A stretch of DNA of 64,000 nt from Castellaniella defragrans (GCF_014203015.1 NZ_JACHIB010000014.1:1-64000), one strand, 5' to 3'. Shown: positions 24,878 through 34,985, counted from the stretch's first letter. The notes: generated by a model not told the origin, from the sequence alone. A program made the numbers and translations.

Positions 24878-25708
24878 TCAACCTTCTTTCCGGATGGGTT
24901 CGATGGCCTGGCGCACCTGGGCCAGCCACTGGGCCGCCGCGCCGATGGCGGCCTGCGGGCCGTCGCGCAGGGACGCTTCCTCGATGATCTGTATGAGCTT
25001 GCTGCCGATCACCACGGCGTCGGCGTGCCGCGCCACGCGCGCGGCGCTGTCGGCGTCGCGGATGCCGAAGCCCACGCCCACGGGGATGCTCACGTGGCGG
25101 CGGATTTCCGCCAGATGGCGCGCCACGTCGTTGGTGTCCAGGTGGCCGGCGCCGGTCACGCCCTTGAGCGAGACGTAATAGACATAGCCGCGCGCCAGCC
25201 GGGCGACTTCGCGGATGCGCGACTCGGCCGAGGTCGGCGCCAGCAGGTAGATGGGATCCAGGCCGGCCCGCCCCAGCAGGGCGGCGAATCCGGCGGATTC
25301 CTCGGGCGTGTAGTCCACCGTCAGTACGCCATCCACGCCCGCCTCGGCGGCGCGCCGCACGAAGGCCTCCTGGCCCATGCATTCGATCGGGTTGGCATAG
25401 CCCATCAGCACGACCGGCGTTTCGGCGTCCTGGCGGCGGAATTCGGCGACGATGTCCAGCACCGCGCCCAGGCTGACGCCCGCGGCGATGGCGCGTTCGC
25501 CGGCCTGCTGGATCACCGGGCCGTCGGCCATGGGATCGGAAAACGGCACGCCCAGCTCGATCACGTCGGCGCCGGCCGCCGCCAGCGCGTGCATCAGCGC
25601 CGGCGTGGACGCCACCAGGGGATCGCCCGCCGTGACGTACGGGATCAGGGCCGCCCGCCCCGCCAGGGAGGCGAAACGGGTCGCCAGACGGGCATTTGAA
25701 GAAGTCAT
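24878..25708 (-). CDS. trpA: Tryptophan synthase alpha subunit
   Basis: A 276-residue TIM-barrel protein that cleaves indole-3-glycerol phosphate to indole, which is channelled to TrpB. Conserved catalytic segments are present: [21 protein letters not shown] (catalytic Glu), [14 protein letters not shown] (catalytic Asp) and [17 protein letters not shown]. The phosphate-binding [12 protein letters not shown] follows. It starts at ATG 25708, 79 bases downstream of trpB, with an odd repeat-rich spacer between the two, and runs into accD. Confidence 0.97.
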   Translation of the reverse strand: MTSSNARLATRFASLAGRAALIPYVTAGDPLVASTPALMHALAAAGADVIELGVPFSDPMADGPVIQQAGERAIAAGVSLGAVLDIVAEFRRQDAETPVVLMGYANPIECMGQEAFVRRAAEAGVDGVLTVDYTPEESAGFAALLGRAGLDPIYLLAPTSAESRIREVARLARGYVYYVSLKGVTGAGHLDTNDVARHLAEIRRHVSIPVGVGFGIRDADSAARVARHADAVVIGSKLIQIIEEASLRDGPQAAIGAAAQWLAQVRQAIEPIRKEG

Positions 25709-25745
25709 GGATGTTCCTAAAGCGGTTCCTAAACCTTGGTTCCCA

Positions 25746-25789
25746 AACCTTTGGAGCCCTTTGGAGCCTTCAAGGCCCTCGGAGCCTTC
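25746..25789. repeat. Imperfect GGAGCC repeats in trpB-trpA spacer
   Basis: On the plus strand TTTGGAGCC occurs twice in a row, then CTTCAAGG, CTCGGAGCC and CTTCAAAG, an imperfect repeat of roughly 9-16 bases between trpB and trpA, touching the trpB stop codon. Confidence 0.55.
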
Positions 25790-26987
25790 AAAGCGTGATG
25801 CCGCTGTATTCGGCCACGGTGTGCATGTCCTTGTCGCCCCGGCCGGACAGATTGACCAGGATGATCCGGTCGCGCGGCAGGGTGGGGGCGAGCTTCACCG
25901 CCTGGGCGATGGCGTGCGAGGATTCCAGGGCCGGCATGATGCCTTCGATGCGGCAGCAGTCGTGGAAGGCGGCCAGGGCTTCCTGGTCGGTGACGCCGAC
26001 GTACTGCGCACGTCCGCTGTCGTGCAGCCAGGCGTGTTCCGGCCCGACGCCGGGGTAGTCCAGGCCGGCGGACACGGAATGGGTCTCGGTGATCTGGCCG
26101 TGCTCGTCCTGCAGCAGGTAGGTGCGGTTGCCGTGCAGCACGCCGACCACGCCGCGGTTCAGCGAGGCCGCGTGGCGGCCCGAATCCAGGCCCTCGCCGG
26201 CGGCCTCGACGCCGATCAGCCGGACGGATTCGTCCTCGATGTAGGGGTGGAAGATGCCGATGGCGTTGGATCCGCCGCCCACGGCGGCGATCACGTAGTC
26301 GGGCTGGCGGCCCGCGTCGCGCGGCATCTGCTCGCGGCACTCGCGGCCGATGATGGTCTGGAAGTCGCGCACCATCCGGGGATAGGGATCGGGGCCGGCC
26401 ACGGTGCCGATGATGTAGAAGGTGTCTTCCACGTTGGTGACCCAGTCGCGCATGGCCTCGTTCAGGGCGTCCTTCAGGGTGCGCGAGCCGGATTCCACGG
26501 GCACCACGCGGGCGCCCAGCAGCTTCATGCGGTAGACGTTCGACGCCTGGCGGCGGACGTCCTCGCTGCCCATGTAGACCACGCATTCCATGCCGTAGCG
26601 CGCCGCCACGGTGGCCGTGGCCACCCCGTGCTGGCCCGCCCCGGTCTCGGCGATCACGCGCGGCTTGCCCATGCGCCTGGCGAGCAGGGCTTGGCCGATG
26701 CAGTTGTTGACCTTGTGGGCGCCGGTGTGGTTCAGGTCTTCGCGCTTGAACCAGATCTGCGCGCCGCCGAGCTGCTCGGACCAGCGCCGGGCGTGGTAGA
26801 CCGGGCTGGGCCGGCCGACGAAGTGTTCCAGCTCGTAGGCGAATTCGCGCTGGAATTCGGGGTCGTCGCGGTAGCGCGCATACGCCTCGCGCAGCGCGTC
26901 CAGGGCGTGCACCAGCGTTTCGGCGACGAACGAACCGCCGAACTTCCCGAAATGCCCCTGGGCATCCGGCAGATGATAGGGTTTCAA
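25788..26987 (-). CDS. trpB: Tryptophan synthase beta subunit
   Basis: A 399-residue PLP enzyme that joins indole and serine to tryptophan. The PLP lysine is in [10 protein letters not shown] (Lys92), and the phosphate-binding loop is GGGSNAIG. No ATG is available at the expected position: the family start (MKPY-LPD-GHFG) coincides with TTG 26987. Another in-frame TTG at 27041 would add 18 residues not typical of the family. A non-ATG start is therefore forced either way. Unlike the usual truA-trpF-trpB-trpA order, no trpF precedes it; relA is upstream instead. Confidence 0.95.
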   Translation of the reverse strand: MKPYHLPDAQGHFGKFGGSFVAETLVHALDALREAYARYRDDPEFQREFAYELEHFVGRPSPVYHARRWSEQLGGAQIWFKREDLNHTGAHKVNNCIGQALLARRMGKPRVIAETGAGQHGVATATVAARYGMECVVYMGSEDVRRQASNVYRMKLLGARVVPVESGSRTLKDALNEAMRDWVTNVEDTFYIIGTVAGPDPYPRMVRDFQTIIGRECREQMPRDAGRQPDYVIAAVGGGSNAIGIFHPYIEDESVRLIGVEAAGEGLDSGRHAASLNRGVVGVLHGNRTYLLQDEHGQITETHSVSAGLDYPGVGPEHAWLHDSGRAQYVGVTDQEALAAFHDCCRIEGIMPALESSHAIAQAVKLAPTLPRDRIILVNLSGRGDKDMHTVAEYSGITL

Positions 26988-27130
26988 GTCCAGTCTCGCA
27001 TCAAAGGCGCCGCCGGGGATCTCCGGGCGGGCACGGGCCAAACGGCCATTTTAGCAGCCCCGTCCGGCCCGGTGCCTCCGGCCGCCCGCCCCGGCCCGGG
27101 GGAGTCCGCGCCACCCGCCGGGCGGCCCGC

Positions 27131-29326
27131 TCACTGCCGCGCGGCCTGGACCCCGGGCAGTTCGTTGACGGCGGCCAGCGCCTGGCGGATCTGCTCGCCA
27201 TCGCGGACTTCGACGGTGAACACCATGTGCGCCAGCGAACGGCGGCTGTGGGTCGTGACGCGCACCACCCGCAGCCGCAGGCGCGCGAAGACCTCGGACA
27301 GGTCGCGCAGCAGGTTGGGCCGGTCCTGGGCGTGGATGCCGAGATCCACGGGATACATGGCCTGGCCGGTCTGGCCCCAGGCGACCTCGATGCAGCGTTC
27401 CGGGTGGCGCTGCGCCAGGACCATCCAGGAGGGGCAGTCGCGGCGGTGGATCGACACCCCCCGGCCGCGCGTGACGAAGCCTTCGATGGCGTCGGGCGGC
27501 ACGGGCCGGCAGCAGCGCGCCAGCTGGGTCATCAGGGAATCGACCCCCACCACCAGCACCCCGCTCTTGCCCGTGCGGGCGACGCTGCCGGCGTCGCTGG
27601 CGTAGACGCGCGCCTCGTCGGGCTGCTCGCGGGCCGGCTCGGGCTCGCGCAACACGTGGTCGATCTGCCGCAGACTGAATTCTTCCTTGGCCGCCGCGAC
27701 GTACAGGTCGTCGGCGCGGGCGAAGCCCAGCTGCTGGGCCAGGTGTTCCTGGTTGACGGCGGTGCGGCCCAAGCGCTGCAGTTCCTTTTCAACCAGGGCC
27801 TGGCCCTGGGCGATGCGCTGCTGCAGCTCGACCGCGTTGAACCAGGCCCGGACCTTGGCGCGCGCGCGCGGGCTGGCCAGGTAGCCCAGCTGCGGATTGA
27901 GCCAGTCGCGCGAGGGACCGCCGGACTTGGCGGCGATGATTTCCACCGTCTGGCCCGTGCGCAGGGGCGTGGACAGCGGCACGATCTGGCCGTCGACCCG
28001 GGCGCCCCGGCAGCGGTGGCCCAGGTCGGTGTGCAGCAGATAGGCGAAGTCCACCGGCGTGGAGCCGGCGGGCAGCTCCAGCACGCGCGCCTGGGGCGTC
28101 ATGACATAGATGCGCTCGTCGGGCCGCGCGCCGGGCGCGGGCGCCGCGCCGCCCTCTTCGCGCCAGGCCAGCAGCTGGCGCATCCAGGCGATCTTCTGGT
28201 CGTATTCCCCCGCGGCCGACACCTGGCCGCCGCGGGCGCCGGCTTCCTTGTAGCGCCAGTGGGCCGCCATCCCGTATTCGGCGAAATGATGCATGTCGCG
28301 CGTGCGGATCTGGATCTCGAAGGCCCGGCCCTCGGCGTCGGCCACCACGGTGTGCAGGGAGCGGTAGCCGTTGGGCTTGGGGCGGGCGATGTAGTCGTCG
28401 AATTCCTCGGGCACCGGCGTCCACAGCGCATGCACCAGGGCCAGCGCGGCGTAGCAGGCGCGCTCGTCCTCGACGATGACGCGCAGGGCGCGCAGGTCGA
28501 AGAGCTGGCGGAATTCCAGGTGCTTGATGCGCATCTTGTTCCAGATGCTGTAGATGTGCTTGGGCCGGCCGCTGAGTTCGGCCCGGATGCCGGCTTCGGC
28601 CAGCGCCGCCCGCAGGCGCGCCATCACGTCCTCGATGAAGGCCTCGCGCTCGGCGCGTTTTTCCTCCAGCTGGCGGGCGATGGCCTTGTAGGTGTCCGGC
28701 TGCAGGAAGCGGAAGGACAGGTCCTCCATTTCCCATTTCAGCTGCCAGATCCCCAGGCGGTTGGCCAGCGGCGTGTACAGCGCCATGGTCTCGCGCGCGA
28801 ATTCCGCCGGGCAGGGCGTGCGGCTGGCGGCATGCCAGCGCAGCGACTGCAGGCGCGAGGCGAGCCGCATCAGCACGATGCGCAGGTCCGCCGCCATGGC
28901 CAGCAGCATCTTGCGCTGCATTTCCTTCTGGTCGGTGCCGGACACGTCGCCGGCCCGGCCCGCGACGGCGCCCAGGCGCAGCAGGGCGCGCACGCCCTGG
29001 ACCAGGGAGGTGATCTCGGGGCCGAAGGCCTTGCGCAGCGGATCGGCGCGCGACAGTTCGCCCGCCGGCACCGGCTGCACCGCCAGCAGGGCGGCCGCGC
29101 GGGTGGCCGCATCCGAATCCAGGTCGCGCAGGATCAGGACCACGGCGGCGGCGTGCGCGTCCAGGGCCTCGCCCGTGCTGGCCTGCGCGCCGCGCAGGGG
29201 CTCGCGCACCCAGTCGGCCGCCTGGCGCAGCACCGCCGCGTCCGCGTCGTCCAGCCCGCCGCGGGCGGCCTGGAACCACTCGGGGCCGAAAGGATCTGCG
29301 GAAACGGATTGCGGGGAGACACTCAT
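27131..29326 (-). CDS. relA: GTP pyrophosphokinase RelA, (p)ppGpp synthetase I
   Basis: A 731-residue stringent-response enzyme that makes (p)ppGpp on stalled ribosomes. The N-terminal hydrolase domain is degenerate (LDAHAAAVVLILRDL in place of the HDxxED metal site). The synthetase carries EFDD at 308-311 followed by YIARPKPNGYRSLHT, the acidic signature of monofunctional RelA rather than SpoT. A TGS domain follows at about 405-465 (RIYVMTPQARVLELPAGSTPVDFAYLLHTDLG), then a Cys-rich region (CCRPVPPD, CPSW) and a C-terminal ACT domain. Start ATG 29326 gives MSVSPQS; upstream in-frame codons are less likely. Confidence 0.95.
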   Translation of the reverse strand: MSVSPQSVSADPFGPEWFQAARGGLDDADAAVLRQAADWVREPLRGAQASTGEALDAHAAAVVLILRDLDSDAATRAAALLAVQPVPAGELSRADPLRKAFGPEITSLVQGVRALLRLGAVAGRAGDVSGTDQKEMQRKMLLAMAADLRIVLMRLASRLQSLRWHAASRTPCPAEFARETMALYTPLANRLGIWQLKWEMEDLSFRFLQPDTYKAIARQLEEKRAEREAFIEDVMARLRAALAEAGIRAELSGRPKHIYSIWNKMRIKHLEFRQLFDLRALRVIVEDERACYAALALVHALWTPVPEEFDDYIARPKPNGYRSLHTVVADAEGRAFEIQIRTRDMHHFAEYGMAAHWRYKEAGARGGQVSAAGEYDQKIAWMRQLLAWREEGGAAPAPGARPDERIYVMTPQARVLELPAGSTPVDFAYLLHTDLGHRCRGARVDGQIVPLSTPLRTGQTVEIIAAKSGGPSRDWLNPQLGYLASPRARAKVRAWFNAVELQQRIAQGQALVEKELQRLGRTAVNQEHLAQQLGFARADDLYVAAAKEEFSLRQIDHVLREPEPAREQPDEARVYASDAGSVARTGKSGVLVVGVDSLMTQLARCCRPVPPDAIEGFVTRGRGVSIHRRDCPSWMVLAQRHPERCIEVAWGQTGQAMYPVDLGIHAQDRPNLLRDLSEVFARLRLRVVRVTTHSRRSLAHMVFTVEVRDGEQIRQALAAVNELPGVQAARQ

Positions 29327-29424
29327 GACGCCGGACCAAGGGACAACGGAGCCTTCCAACCAGGCATCCGGACTCTGAGCCTCTATACTACTTGAGTGAG
29401 TCCGGCCCCGCAGGAACGACCCCC

Positions 29425-29928
29425 ATGACGACCCAGCTGCTCATCATCTGGCATTCCCGCACCGGCGCCGCCCTGCAGATGGCCCGGGCGGCGGCGGCCG
29501 GCGCGCAGGCGGTGGCCGACGAACTGGACGCGGGCGGGCGCTTCGACCTGCAGGTGCGCCCCGCCGACACCGTGCGCACCGAAAACCTGCTCGCCGCCGA
29601 CGGCTATCTGTTCGCCGCCCCGGAAAACCTGGCGGCGCTCAGCGGCGCGATGAAGGAATGCCTGGACCGCACCTACTATCACGTGCTGGACCGGCTCAAC
29701 GGCCGGCCCTACGGCGCCGTGATCACCGCCGGCTCCGACGGCGACGGCGCCCGCCGGCAGCTGGAGCGCATCTGCACCGGCTGGCGCCTGAAGCCGGTCG
29801 CGCCCACCCTGATCGTGCCCATGCGCGCCCAGACGCCCGAGGCCATCCTGGCGCCCAAGACCGTGCCCGGCGAATGGCTGGCGCGCGGCGCCGAACTGGG
29901 CGGCACCCTGGCCGCCCTGCTGCTCTGA
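29425..29928 (+). CDS. Flavodoxin-like / NAD(P)H-dependent oxidoreductase
   Basis: A 167-residue cytoplasmic protein with a flavodoxin-like fold. The FMN phosphate loop is WHSRTGAALQMA near the N-terminus. A second loop, GYLFAAPENLAALSGAMKECLDRTYYHVLDRLNGRPYGAVITAGSDGDGA, resembles NADPH-dependent FMN reductases. Substrate is unknown. It starts at ATG 29425, divergent from relA with a ~100-base shared promoter region, and precedes fdxA, so it may draw electrons from or pass them to ferredoxin. Confidence 0.8.
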   Translation: MTTQLLIIWHSRTGAALQMARAAAAGAQAVADELDAGGRFDLQVRPADTVRTENLLAADGYLFAAPENLAALSGAMKECLDRTYYHVLDRLNGRPYGAVITAGSDGDGARRQLERICTGWRLKPVAPTLIVPMRAQTPEAILAPKTVPGEWLARGAELGGTLAALLL

Positions 29929-30036
29929 CCATTCGCACTACCCGGCGCGCGGGATCTTCGGGTTCTCCCTGATAAATTCGGTAAAATCCCGACAGGCCCG
30001 TTTCAAGGCACCCGTCTGCAAGCCCGGAGCACCCTC

Positions 30037-30363
30037 ATGACCCACGTCGTCACCGAAAACTGTATCAAGTGCAAGTACACCGACTGTGTCGATGTCTGTC
30101 CCGTGGACTGTTTCCGCGAGGGGCCGAATTTCCTGGTCATCGACCCCGAGGAATGCATCGACTGCGCCGTCTGTGTGCCCGAATGCCCGGCCAACGCCAT
30201 CTTCGCCGAGGAAGACGTCCCCCAGGACCAGCTCGACTACATCCCCCTGAACGCCGAACTGTCGCCCACCTTCCGGCCCATCAACCGCTCCGTCAGTCCG
30301 CTCCCAGGCGCCGACGACTGGAACGGCGTCGCCGACAAACTCAAGTACCTGGAACGCCCCTAG
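30037..30363 (+). CDS. fdxA: Ferredoxin FdxA (7Fe-8S type)
   Basis: A 108-residue ferredoxin carrying one [3Fe-4S] and one [4Fe-4S] cluster. The ligands are seen in [18 protein letters not shown] and [12 protein letters not shown]. The C-terminal extension ([28 protein letters not shown]) is characteristic of the FdxA family. It serves as a soluble electron carrier. It starts at ATG 30037, 108 bases after the flavodoxin-like gene. Confidence 0.96.
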   Translation: MTHVVTENCIKCKYTDCVDVCPVDCFREGPNFLVIDPEECIDCAVCVPECPANAIFAEEDVPQDQLDYIPLNAELSPTFRPINRSVSPLPGADDWNGVADKLKYLERP

Positions 30364-30550
30364 CAGCCTGCCGGCGCCTGCCGCCGGCCGCCGCCCGATC
30401 CGTCTGCAAAACCCCACATTCGGGTCATATATGATCCGTATACGGGAAATTCCGGTAGCGCTCTGTCACGTTTACCGGTACTTTAGGTTCGGATGACCGA
30501 TACTCCTGCGTGTGATCCGCGCAGGGCCAGACCGACGGGAACGCCTACTC

Positions 30551-31768
30551 ATGCTGTATGACCTGCACGAGCTCCAACGCTCGATCCTCGCCCCCTTCAC
30601 GGCTTTCACTGAAACCGGTTCACACCTGTTTTCCAATCCCTACAGCCCCTTGGCCTACACCCCGTTGTCGCGGCAGTTCGCCGCCGCCTACGAGCTGGCC
30701 CACCGCGTGGGCAAGGACTACGAAAAGCCCGCCTGGAACCTGACCTCCACCCAGATCGGCGGACGCGAAGTCGCCCTGCACGAGGACATCGCCCTGGCCC
30801 TGCCCTTCTGTCGCCTGCTGCATTTCCGCCGCGACACCCGCCGCCACGACCCGCGCGTGCTGGTGGTGGCGCCCCTGTCCGGGCACCACGCCACCCTGCT
30901 GCGCGACACCGTGCGCGCCCTGCTGCCCAACCACGAGGTCTACGTCACCGACTGGATCGATGCGCGCATGGTGCCGGCGGCCGACGGCACCTTCAGCCTG
31001 GACGACTACGTCCACTACGTCCAGGCCTTTCTGCGCCACCTGGGGCCCGACACCCACGTGATCTCGGTCTGTCAGCCCACGGTGCCGGTCCTGGCCGCGA
31101 TCTCGCTGCTGGCCGCCGCCGACGACCCCTGTCAGCCGCGCAGCATGACCATGATGGGCGGCCCCATCGACACGCGCAAATCGCCCACCCAGGTCAACCG
31201 CCTGGCCACGACCAAGCCCTACGAATGGTTCGAGGACAACCTGATCCATCGCGTGCCGCCGCGCTACCCGGGCGCCGGCCGGCTGGTCTACCCCGGATTC
31301 CTGCAGCACGCCGGCTTCGTCGCCATGAACCCGGACCGGCACCTGAAGTCCCACTACGACTTCTACCTGCACCTGCTGCGCGGCGACGACAGCGACGCCG
31401 AAGCCCACCGCCGCTTCTACGACGAATACAACGCCGTGCTCGACATGCCGGCCCGCTTCTACCTGGACACCATCCGCATCGTCTTCCAGGAATTCCGCCT
31501 GCCGCGCGGCACCTGGACGATCGACGGCGAGCGCGTCGATCCCTCCGCCATCCGCAAGACCGCCCTGCTGACCATCGAAGGCGAACTGGACGACATCTCC
31601 GGCCAGGGCCAGACGCACGCCGCCCACCACCTGTGCGCCAACCTGTCCCCGTCCATGCGGGAAATCCACACCGCCACCGACTGCGGCCACTACGGCATCT
31701 TCTCCGGACGCCGCTGGCGCCAGCAGATCTGTCCTAAAATATCCGCATTCATCCGATCGCATGCCTGA
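30551..31768 (+). CDS. phaZ: Intracellular polyhydroxyalkanoate depolymerase
   Basis: A 405-residue enzyme that breaks down stored PHB granules to hydroxyacyl products. The nucleophile box is HVISVCQPTVPV with cysteine (Cys174) where lipases have serine, as known for the intracellular PhaZ of Cupriavidus. The C-terminal PHB_depo region contains ALLTIEGELDDISGQGQTHAAHHLC and ATDCGHYGIFSGRRWRQQI with the likely catalytic Asp and His. The start MLYDLHELQRSILAPFTAF is typical of the family. It has its own ~190-base upstream region, so it is probably independently transcribed. Confidence 0.92.
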   Translation: MLYDLHELQRSILAPFTAFTETGSHLFSNPYSPLAYTPLSRQFAAAYELAHRVGKDYEKPAWNLTSTQIGGREVALHEDIALALPFCRLLHFRRDTRRHDPRVLVVAPLSGHHATLLRDTVRALLPNHEVYVTDWIDARMVPAADGTFSLDDYVHYVQAFLRHLGPDTHVISVCQPTVPVLAAISLLAAADDPCQPRSMTMMGGPIDTRKSPTQVNRLATTKPYEWFEDNLIHRVPPRYPGAGRLVYPGFLQHAGFVAMNPDRHLKSHYDFYLHLLRGDDSDAEAHRRFYDEYNAVLDMPARFYLDTIRIVFQEFRLPRGTWTIDGERVDPSAIRKTALLTIEGELDDISGQGQTHAAHHLCANLSPSMREIHTATDCGHYGIFSGRRWRQQICPKISAFIRSHA

Positions 31769-31843
31769 CGGGCCCGCATTCAGGCGGAGCACCGGACGGG
31801 AAGCCGAAGGCGGTGCGCTTGCACGGCGAGGCGAACCCACGAC

Positions 31844-32524
31844 GTGATCCGTGATTTGAATGCAAGCCCGTTTCCGGGGGACGGCTCGCGCCGTCCCCTG
31901 TGCGTTTCCGCCGCCGTGCCCACACTCACCGACACCCTCGACGCCCTGCTGCCGCAGACCCAATGCACGCAATGCGGCTACGACGGCTGCCGTCCCTACG
32001 CCCAGGCCATGGCCGAGGGCCGGGCCGACGTCAACCGCTGCCCGCCCGGCGGCGCGCGCACGATCGAGGCCCTGGCGCGCGTCCTGGACCGCCCGGCGCG
32101 TCCCCTGGATCCCGCCTGCGGCACGCACCAGCCCTTCCGGGTGGCGCTCATCGACGAGGCGCACTGCATCGGCTGCACCCTGTGCATCCAGGCCTGCCCG
32201 GTGGACGCCATCCTCGGGGCCAACCAGTGCATGCACACCGTCATCGAGGCCGACTGCACCGGCTGCGAACGCTGCGTGGCGCCCTGTCCGGTGGACTGCA
32301 TCGCCATGGTCCCGGCCGGCCGCGACTGGACGGCGGAGGACGCCGGCGCGGCCCGCGCACGCTACCAGGCGCGCAACGCCCGCCTGCGGGCGCGCCACGA
32401 CGAGGCCGCCGGCCCCGCCGCGCGCACCCTGGCCAACAAGCCCGTCCTGGCCGCCCCCGACCCCCACGACAAGCAGGACCGCATCGCCCAGGCCCTGGCC
32501 CGGGCGCGCGCCCGACGCCCATGA
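31844..32524 (+). CDS. rsxB: RsxB/RnfB-type electron transport iron-sulfur protein
   Basis: A 226-residue iron-sulfur protein. It has the Fe-S domain [30 protein letters not shown] and two ferredoxin-type [4Fe-4S] motifs, [15 protein letters not shown] and [15 protein letters not shown]. This matches RnfB/RsxB, but the N-terminal membrane helix of classical RnfB is absent and no other rnf genes are nearby, as in many Bordetella-like genomes. GTG 31844 is taken because a weak ribosome site precedes it; GTG 31916 ([14 protein letters not shown]) fits homologues almost as well. It overlaps nth by four bases. A role in supplying electrons for oxidative repair is possible. Confidence 0.88.
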   Translation: MIRDLNASPFPGDGSRRPLCVSAAVPTLTDTLDALLPQTQCTQCGYDGCRPYAQAMAEGRADVNRCPPGGARTIEALARVLDRPARPLDPACGTHQPFRVALIDEAHCIGCTLCIQACPVDAILGANQCMHTVIEADCTGCERCVAPCPVDCIAMVPAGRDWTAEDAGAARARYQARNARLRARHDEAAGPAARTLANKPVLAAPDPHDKQDRIAQALARARARRP

Positions 32525-33159
32525 ACCGCGCCGCCATCGAAGAATGCTTCCGCCGCCTGCGCGAAGCCAACCCCCAGCCCCGCACCGAGCTCGAATACGG
32601 CAGCGTCTTCCAGCTGCTGGTGGCCGTCATCCTCTCGGCCCAGGCGACCGACCGCTCCGTGAACCTCGCCACCCGCGGCTTCTTCCCCGGGCACGGCACG
32701 CCCGAAGGGCTGCTGGCGCTGGGCGAGGCGGGGCTGGCCGAGGCGATCCGCACCATCGGCCTGTACAAGACCAAGGCGCGCAACGTCATCCGCACCTGCG
32801 AGCTGCTGCTGGAGCGGCACGGCGGCCAGGTCCCCGACCGCCGCGAAGACCTGGAAGCCCTGCCCGGCGTCGGCCGCAAGACCGCCAACGTGGTGCTGAA
32901 CACGGCCTTCCGCCAGCCCACCATGGCCGTGGACACGCACATCTTCCGCGTGGCCAACCGGACCGGAATCGCGCCGGGCAAGACCGTGCTGGCCGTGGAA
33001 CAGGCGCTGCTGCGCCGGGTGCCCAAGGAATACCTGCTGGACGCCCACCACTGGCTGATCCTGCACGGCCGCTACGTCTGCGTGGCGCGCAAGCCCAAAT
33101 GCCCGCAGTGCCCGATCGCCGACCTGTGCGAATATCCGGACAAGACCCGGCCGGACTGA
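32521..33159 (+). CDS. nth: Endonuclease III
   Basis: A 212-residue DNA glycosylase/AP lyase that removes oxidised pyrimidines. The helix-hairpin-helix is [13 protein letters not shown] with catalytic Lys120, and Asp138 is in AVDTHIFRV. The C-terminal [4Fe-4S] ligands follow the family spacing C-x6-C-x2-C-x5-C in [17 protein letters not shown]. The gene overlaps rsxB by four bases (ATGA), a conserved pairing in betaproteobacteria. Confidence 0.96.
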   Translation: MNRAAIEECFRRLREANPQPRTELEYGSVFQLLVAVILSAQATDRSVNLATRGFFPGHGTPEGLLALGEAGLAEAIRTIGLYKTKARNVIRTCELLLERHGGQVPDRREDLEALPGVGRKTANVVLNTAFRQPTMAVDTHIFRVANRTGIAPGKTVLAVEQALLRRVPKEYLLDAHHWLILHGRYVCVARKPKCPQCPIADLCEYPDKTRPD

Positions 33160-33238
33160 GCCCGGACTAGGCCTGGACTGGACCCGGACCGGCTCCGGAC
33201 TGGCCCTGGGCTGGACCCGGACCGGCCGGCCCCCGGCC
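33160..33238. repeat. Degenerate CCGGACT/CCCGGACC repeats after nth
   Basis: Immediately after the nth stop, CCGGACT-like and GGACCCGGACCGG words recur about every 10-20 bases for roughly 80 bases. It looks like a decaying short tandem repeat in the spacer before the liv operon. Confidence 0.55.
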
Positions 33239-33412
33239 GCCTGTTGCCCGTCCCCCGTGGGCCGCCCGGGCGTCGCTTCGCTATTGCGCTGCAATATCCG
33301 GCCGGCGCGGCGGCAACCCTGTAAAACCCCTATGGAGCCGAGAGCCGGACAGTTCCATACTTGAAACAATCCGCCATCGGGCGCCGCAGTGCGACATTGG
33401 ACACAGGGCATC

Positions 33413-34195
33413 ATGGGCACAGAACCCGACATCATCCTCGAAACCCGCCAGCTATCGAAAACCTTCCTCGGCTTCACCGCCGTCGATTCCGTGGACCTGA
33501 AAATCCAGCGCGGCCACATCCACGCCCTGATCGGGCCCAACGGCGCAGGCAAGACCACCTGCTTCAACCTGCTCACCAAATTCCTCGAACCCAGCCAGGG
33601 CCAGATCTTCTTCGACGGCCGGGAAATCACCCGCGACAAGCCGGCGGAAATCGCCCGCAAGGGCATCATCCGCTCGTTCCAGATCTCCGCCGTCTTCCCC
33701 CAGCTCACGGTGCTCGACAACGTACGCATCGCCCTGCAGCGCGCCACCGGCCTGTCCTTCCACTTCTGGCGCAGCGAAGCCAGCCTGCGCCACCTGGACG
33801 GCCGCGCCATGGAACTGCTCGCCGAGGTGGACCTGGCCGATTTCGCCTCGCAGATGACGGTGAACCTGCCCTACGGCCGCAAGCGCGCCCTGGAAATCGC
33901 CACCACCCTGGCCATGGAGCCCAGCCTGATGCTGCTCGACGAGCCCACCCAGGGCATGGGCCACGAGGACGTCGACCGCGTCACCCGGCTGATCAAGCAG
34001 GTCAGCGCCGGGCGCACCATCCTGATGGTCGAGCACAACATGAAGGTCGTCTCCTCCATCGCCGACCGCATCACCGTGCTGGCGCGCGGCGCCGTGCTGG
34101 CCGAAGGCGACTACGCCGCCGTCTCGAACAACCCCGCCGTGATGGAAGCCTACATGGGCACCACCCAGGGCGAACTCGAAGGGGCCCATGCATGA
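33413..34195 (+). CDS. livG: Branched-chain amino acid-type ABC transporter ATPase (LivG)
   Basis: A 260-residue ATPase of the LivG type. Walker A is GPNGAGKTT, the signature region reads NLPYGRKRALEIATTLA, Walker B is LMLLDEPTQGM and the H-loop is MVEHNM. It is the first gene of a five-gene set, livG-livF-livK-livH-livM, on the plus strand. The true substrate may be branched-chain amino acids, urea or short amides; the sequence does not decide. Start ATG 33413 matches the family N-terminus. Confidence 0.9.
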   Translation: MGTEPDIILETRQLSKTFLGFTAVDSVDLKIQRGHIHALIGPNGAGKTTCFNLLTKFLEPSQGQIFFDGREITRDKPAEIARKGIIRSFQISAVFPQLTVLDNVRIALQRATGLSFHFWRSEASLRHLDGRAMELLAEVDLADFASQMTVNLPYGRKRALEIATTLAMEPSLMLLDEPTQGMGHEDVDRVTRLIKQVSAGRTILMVEHNMKVVSSIADRITVLARGAVLAEGDYAAVSNNPAVMEAYMGTTQGELEGAHA

Positions 34196-34274
34196 GCGCG
34201 CCGGGCCGCCCCCAAGCGCCCGTCTGCGGGCGCATCACGCGAAGGACAGACCGCATCATGCGAAGGACAGACCA

Positions 34275-34985
34275 ATGAGCCTGGCACTCGAAATCTCCGA
34301 TCTGCACGCCTGGTACGGCGAATCGCACGTGCTGCACGGCGTGGACATGCGCGTCGAGCCCGGCCAGGTCGTCACCCTGCTGGGGCGCAACGGCGCCGGG
34401 CGCACCACCACGCTGCGCGCGCTGCTGGGCCTGACCAGCCGGCGCACCGGCTCGATCCGCATCCAGGGCACCGAATCGATCCACCTGCCCACCTACCGCA
34501 TCGCGCACCTGGGCATCGGCTACTGCCCGGAGGAACGCGGCATCTTCGCCTCGCTCTCCTGCGAGGAAAACCTGCTGCTGCCGCCCACCGTGGGCGACAC
34601 CCTGGGCGGGGGCATGTCGCTGGCCGAGATCTACGACATGTTCCCCAACCTGCTCGAACGGCGTCATTCGCCGGGCACCCGCCTGTCCGGCGGCGAACAG
34701 CAGATGCTGGCCGTCGCCCGCATCCTGCGCACCGGGGCCAACCTCCTGCTGCTCGACGAAATCTCCGAAGGCCTGGCGCCGGTGATCGTGCAGGCGCTCG
34801 ACCGCATGATCCGCACCCTCAAGACCAAGGGCTACACCATCGTCATGGTCGAACAGAACTTCCGCTTCGCCGCGCCCCTGGCCGACCACTTCTACGTCAT
34901 GGAACACGGCCAGATCGTGGAACAGTTCCCCGCCAGCCAGCTCCAGGAAAAACAGTCCACCCTCGACAGCCTGCTGGGCGTCTGA
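34275..34985 (+). CDS. livF: Branched-chain amino acid-type ABC transporter ATPase (LivF)
   Basis: A 236-residue ATPase of the LivF type. Its Walker A reads GRNGAGRTTT: the usual invariant lysine is arginine. The signature LSGGEQQMLAVARIL, Walker B LLLLDEISEGLAP and H-loop-like MVEQNF are present. If arginine impairs ATP hydrolysis, the transporter may rely on the LivG site. It follows livG by 79 bases, a spacer holding two copies of CGCATCATGCGAAGGACAGA-like sequence. Confidence 0.88.
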   Translation: MSLALEISDLHAWYGESHVLHGVDMRVEPGQVVTLLGRNGAGRTTTLRALLGLTSRRTGSIRIQGTESIHLPTYRIAHLGIGYCPEERGIFASLSCEENLLLPPTVGDTLGGGMSLAEIYDMFPNLLERRHSPGTRLSGGEQQMLAVARILRTGANLLLLDEISEGLAPVIVQALDRMIRTLKTKGYTIVMVEQNFRFAAPLADHFYVMEHGQIVEQFPASQLQEKQSTLDSLLGV

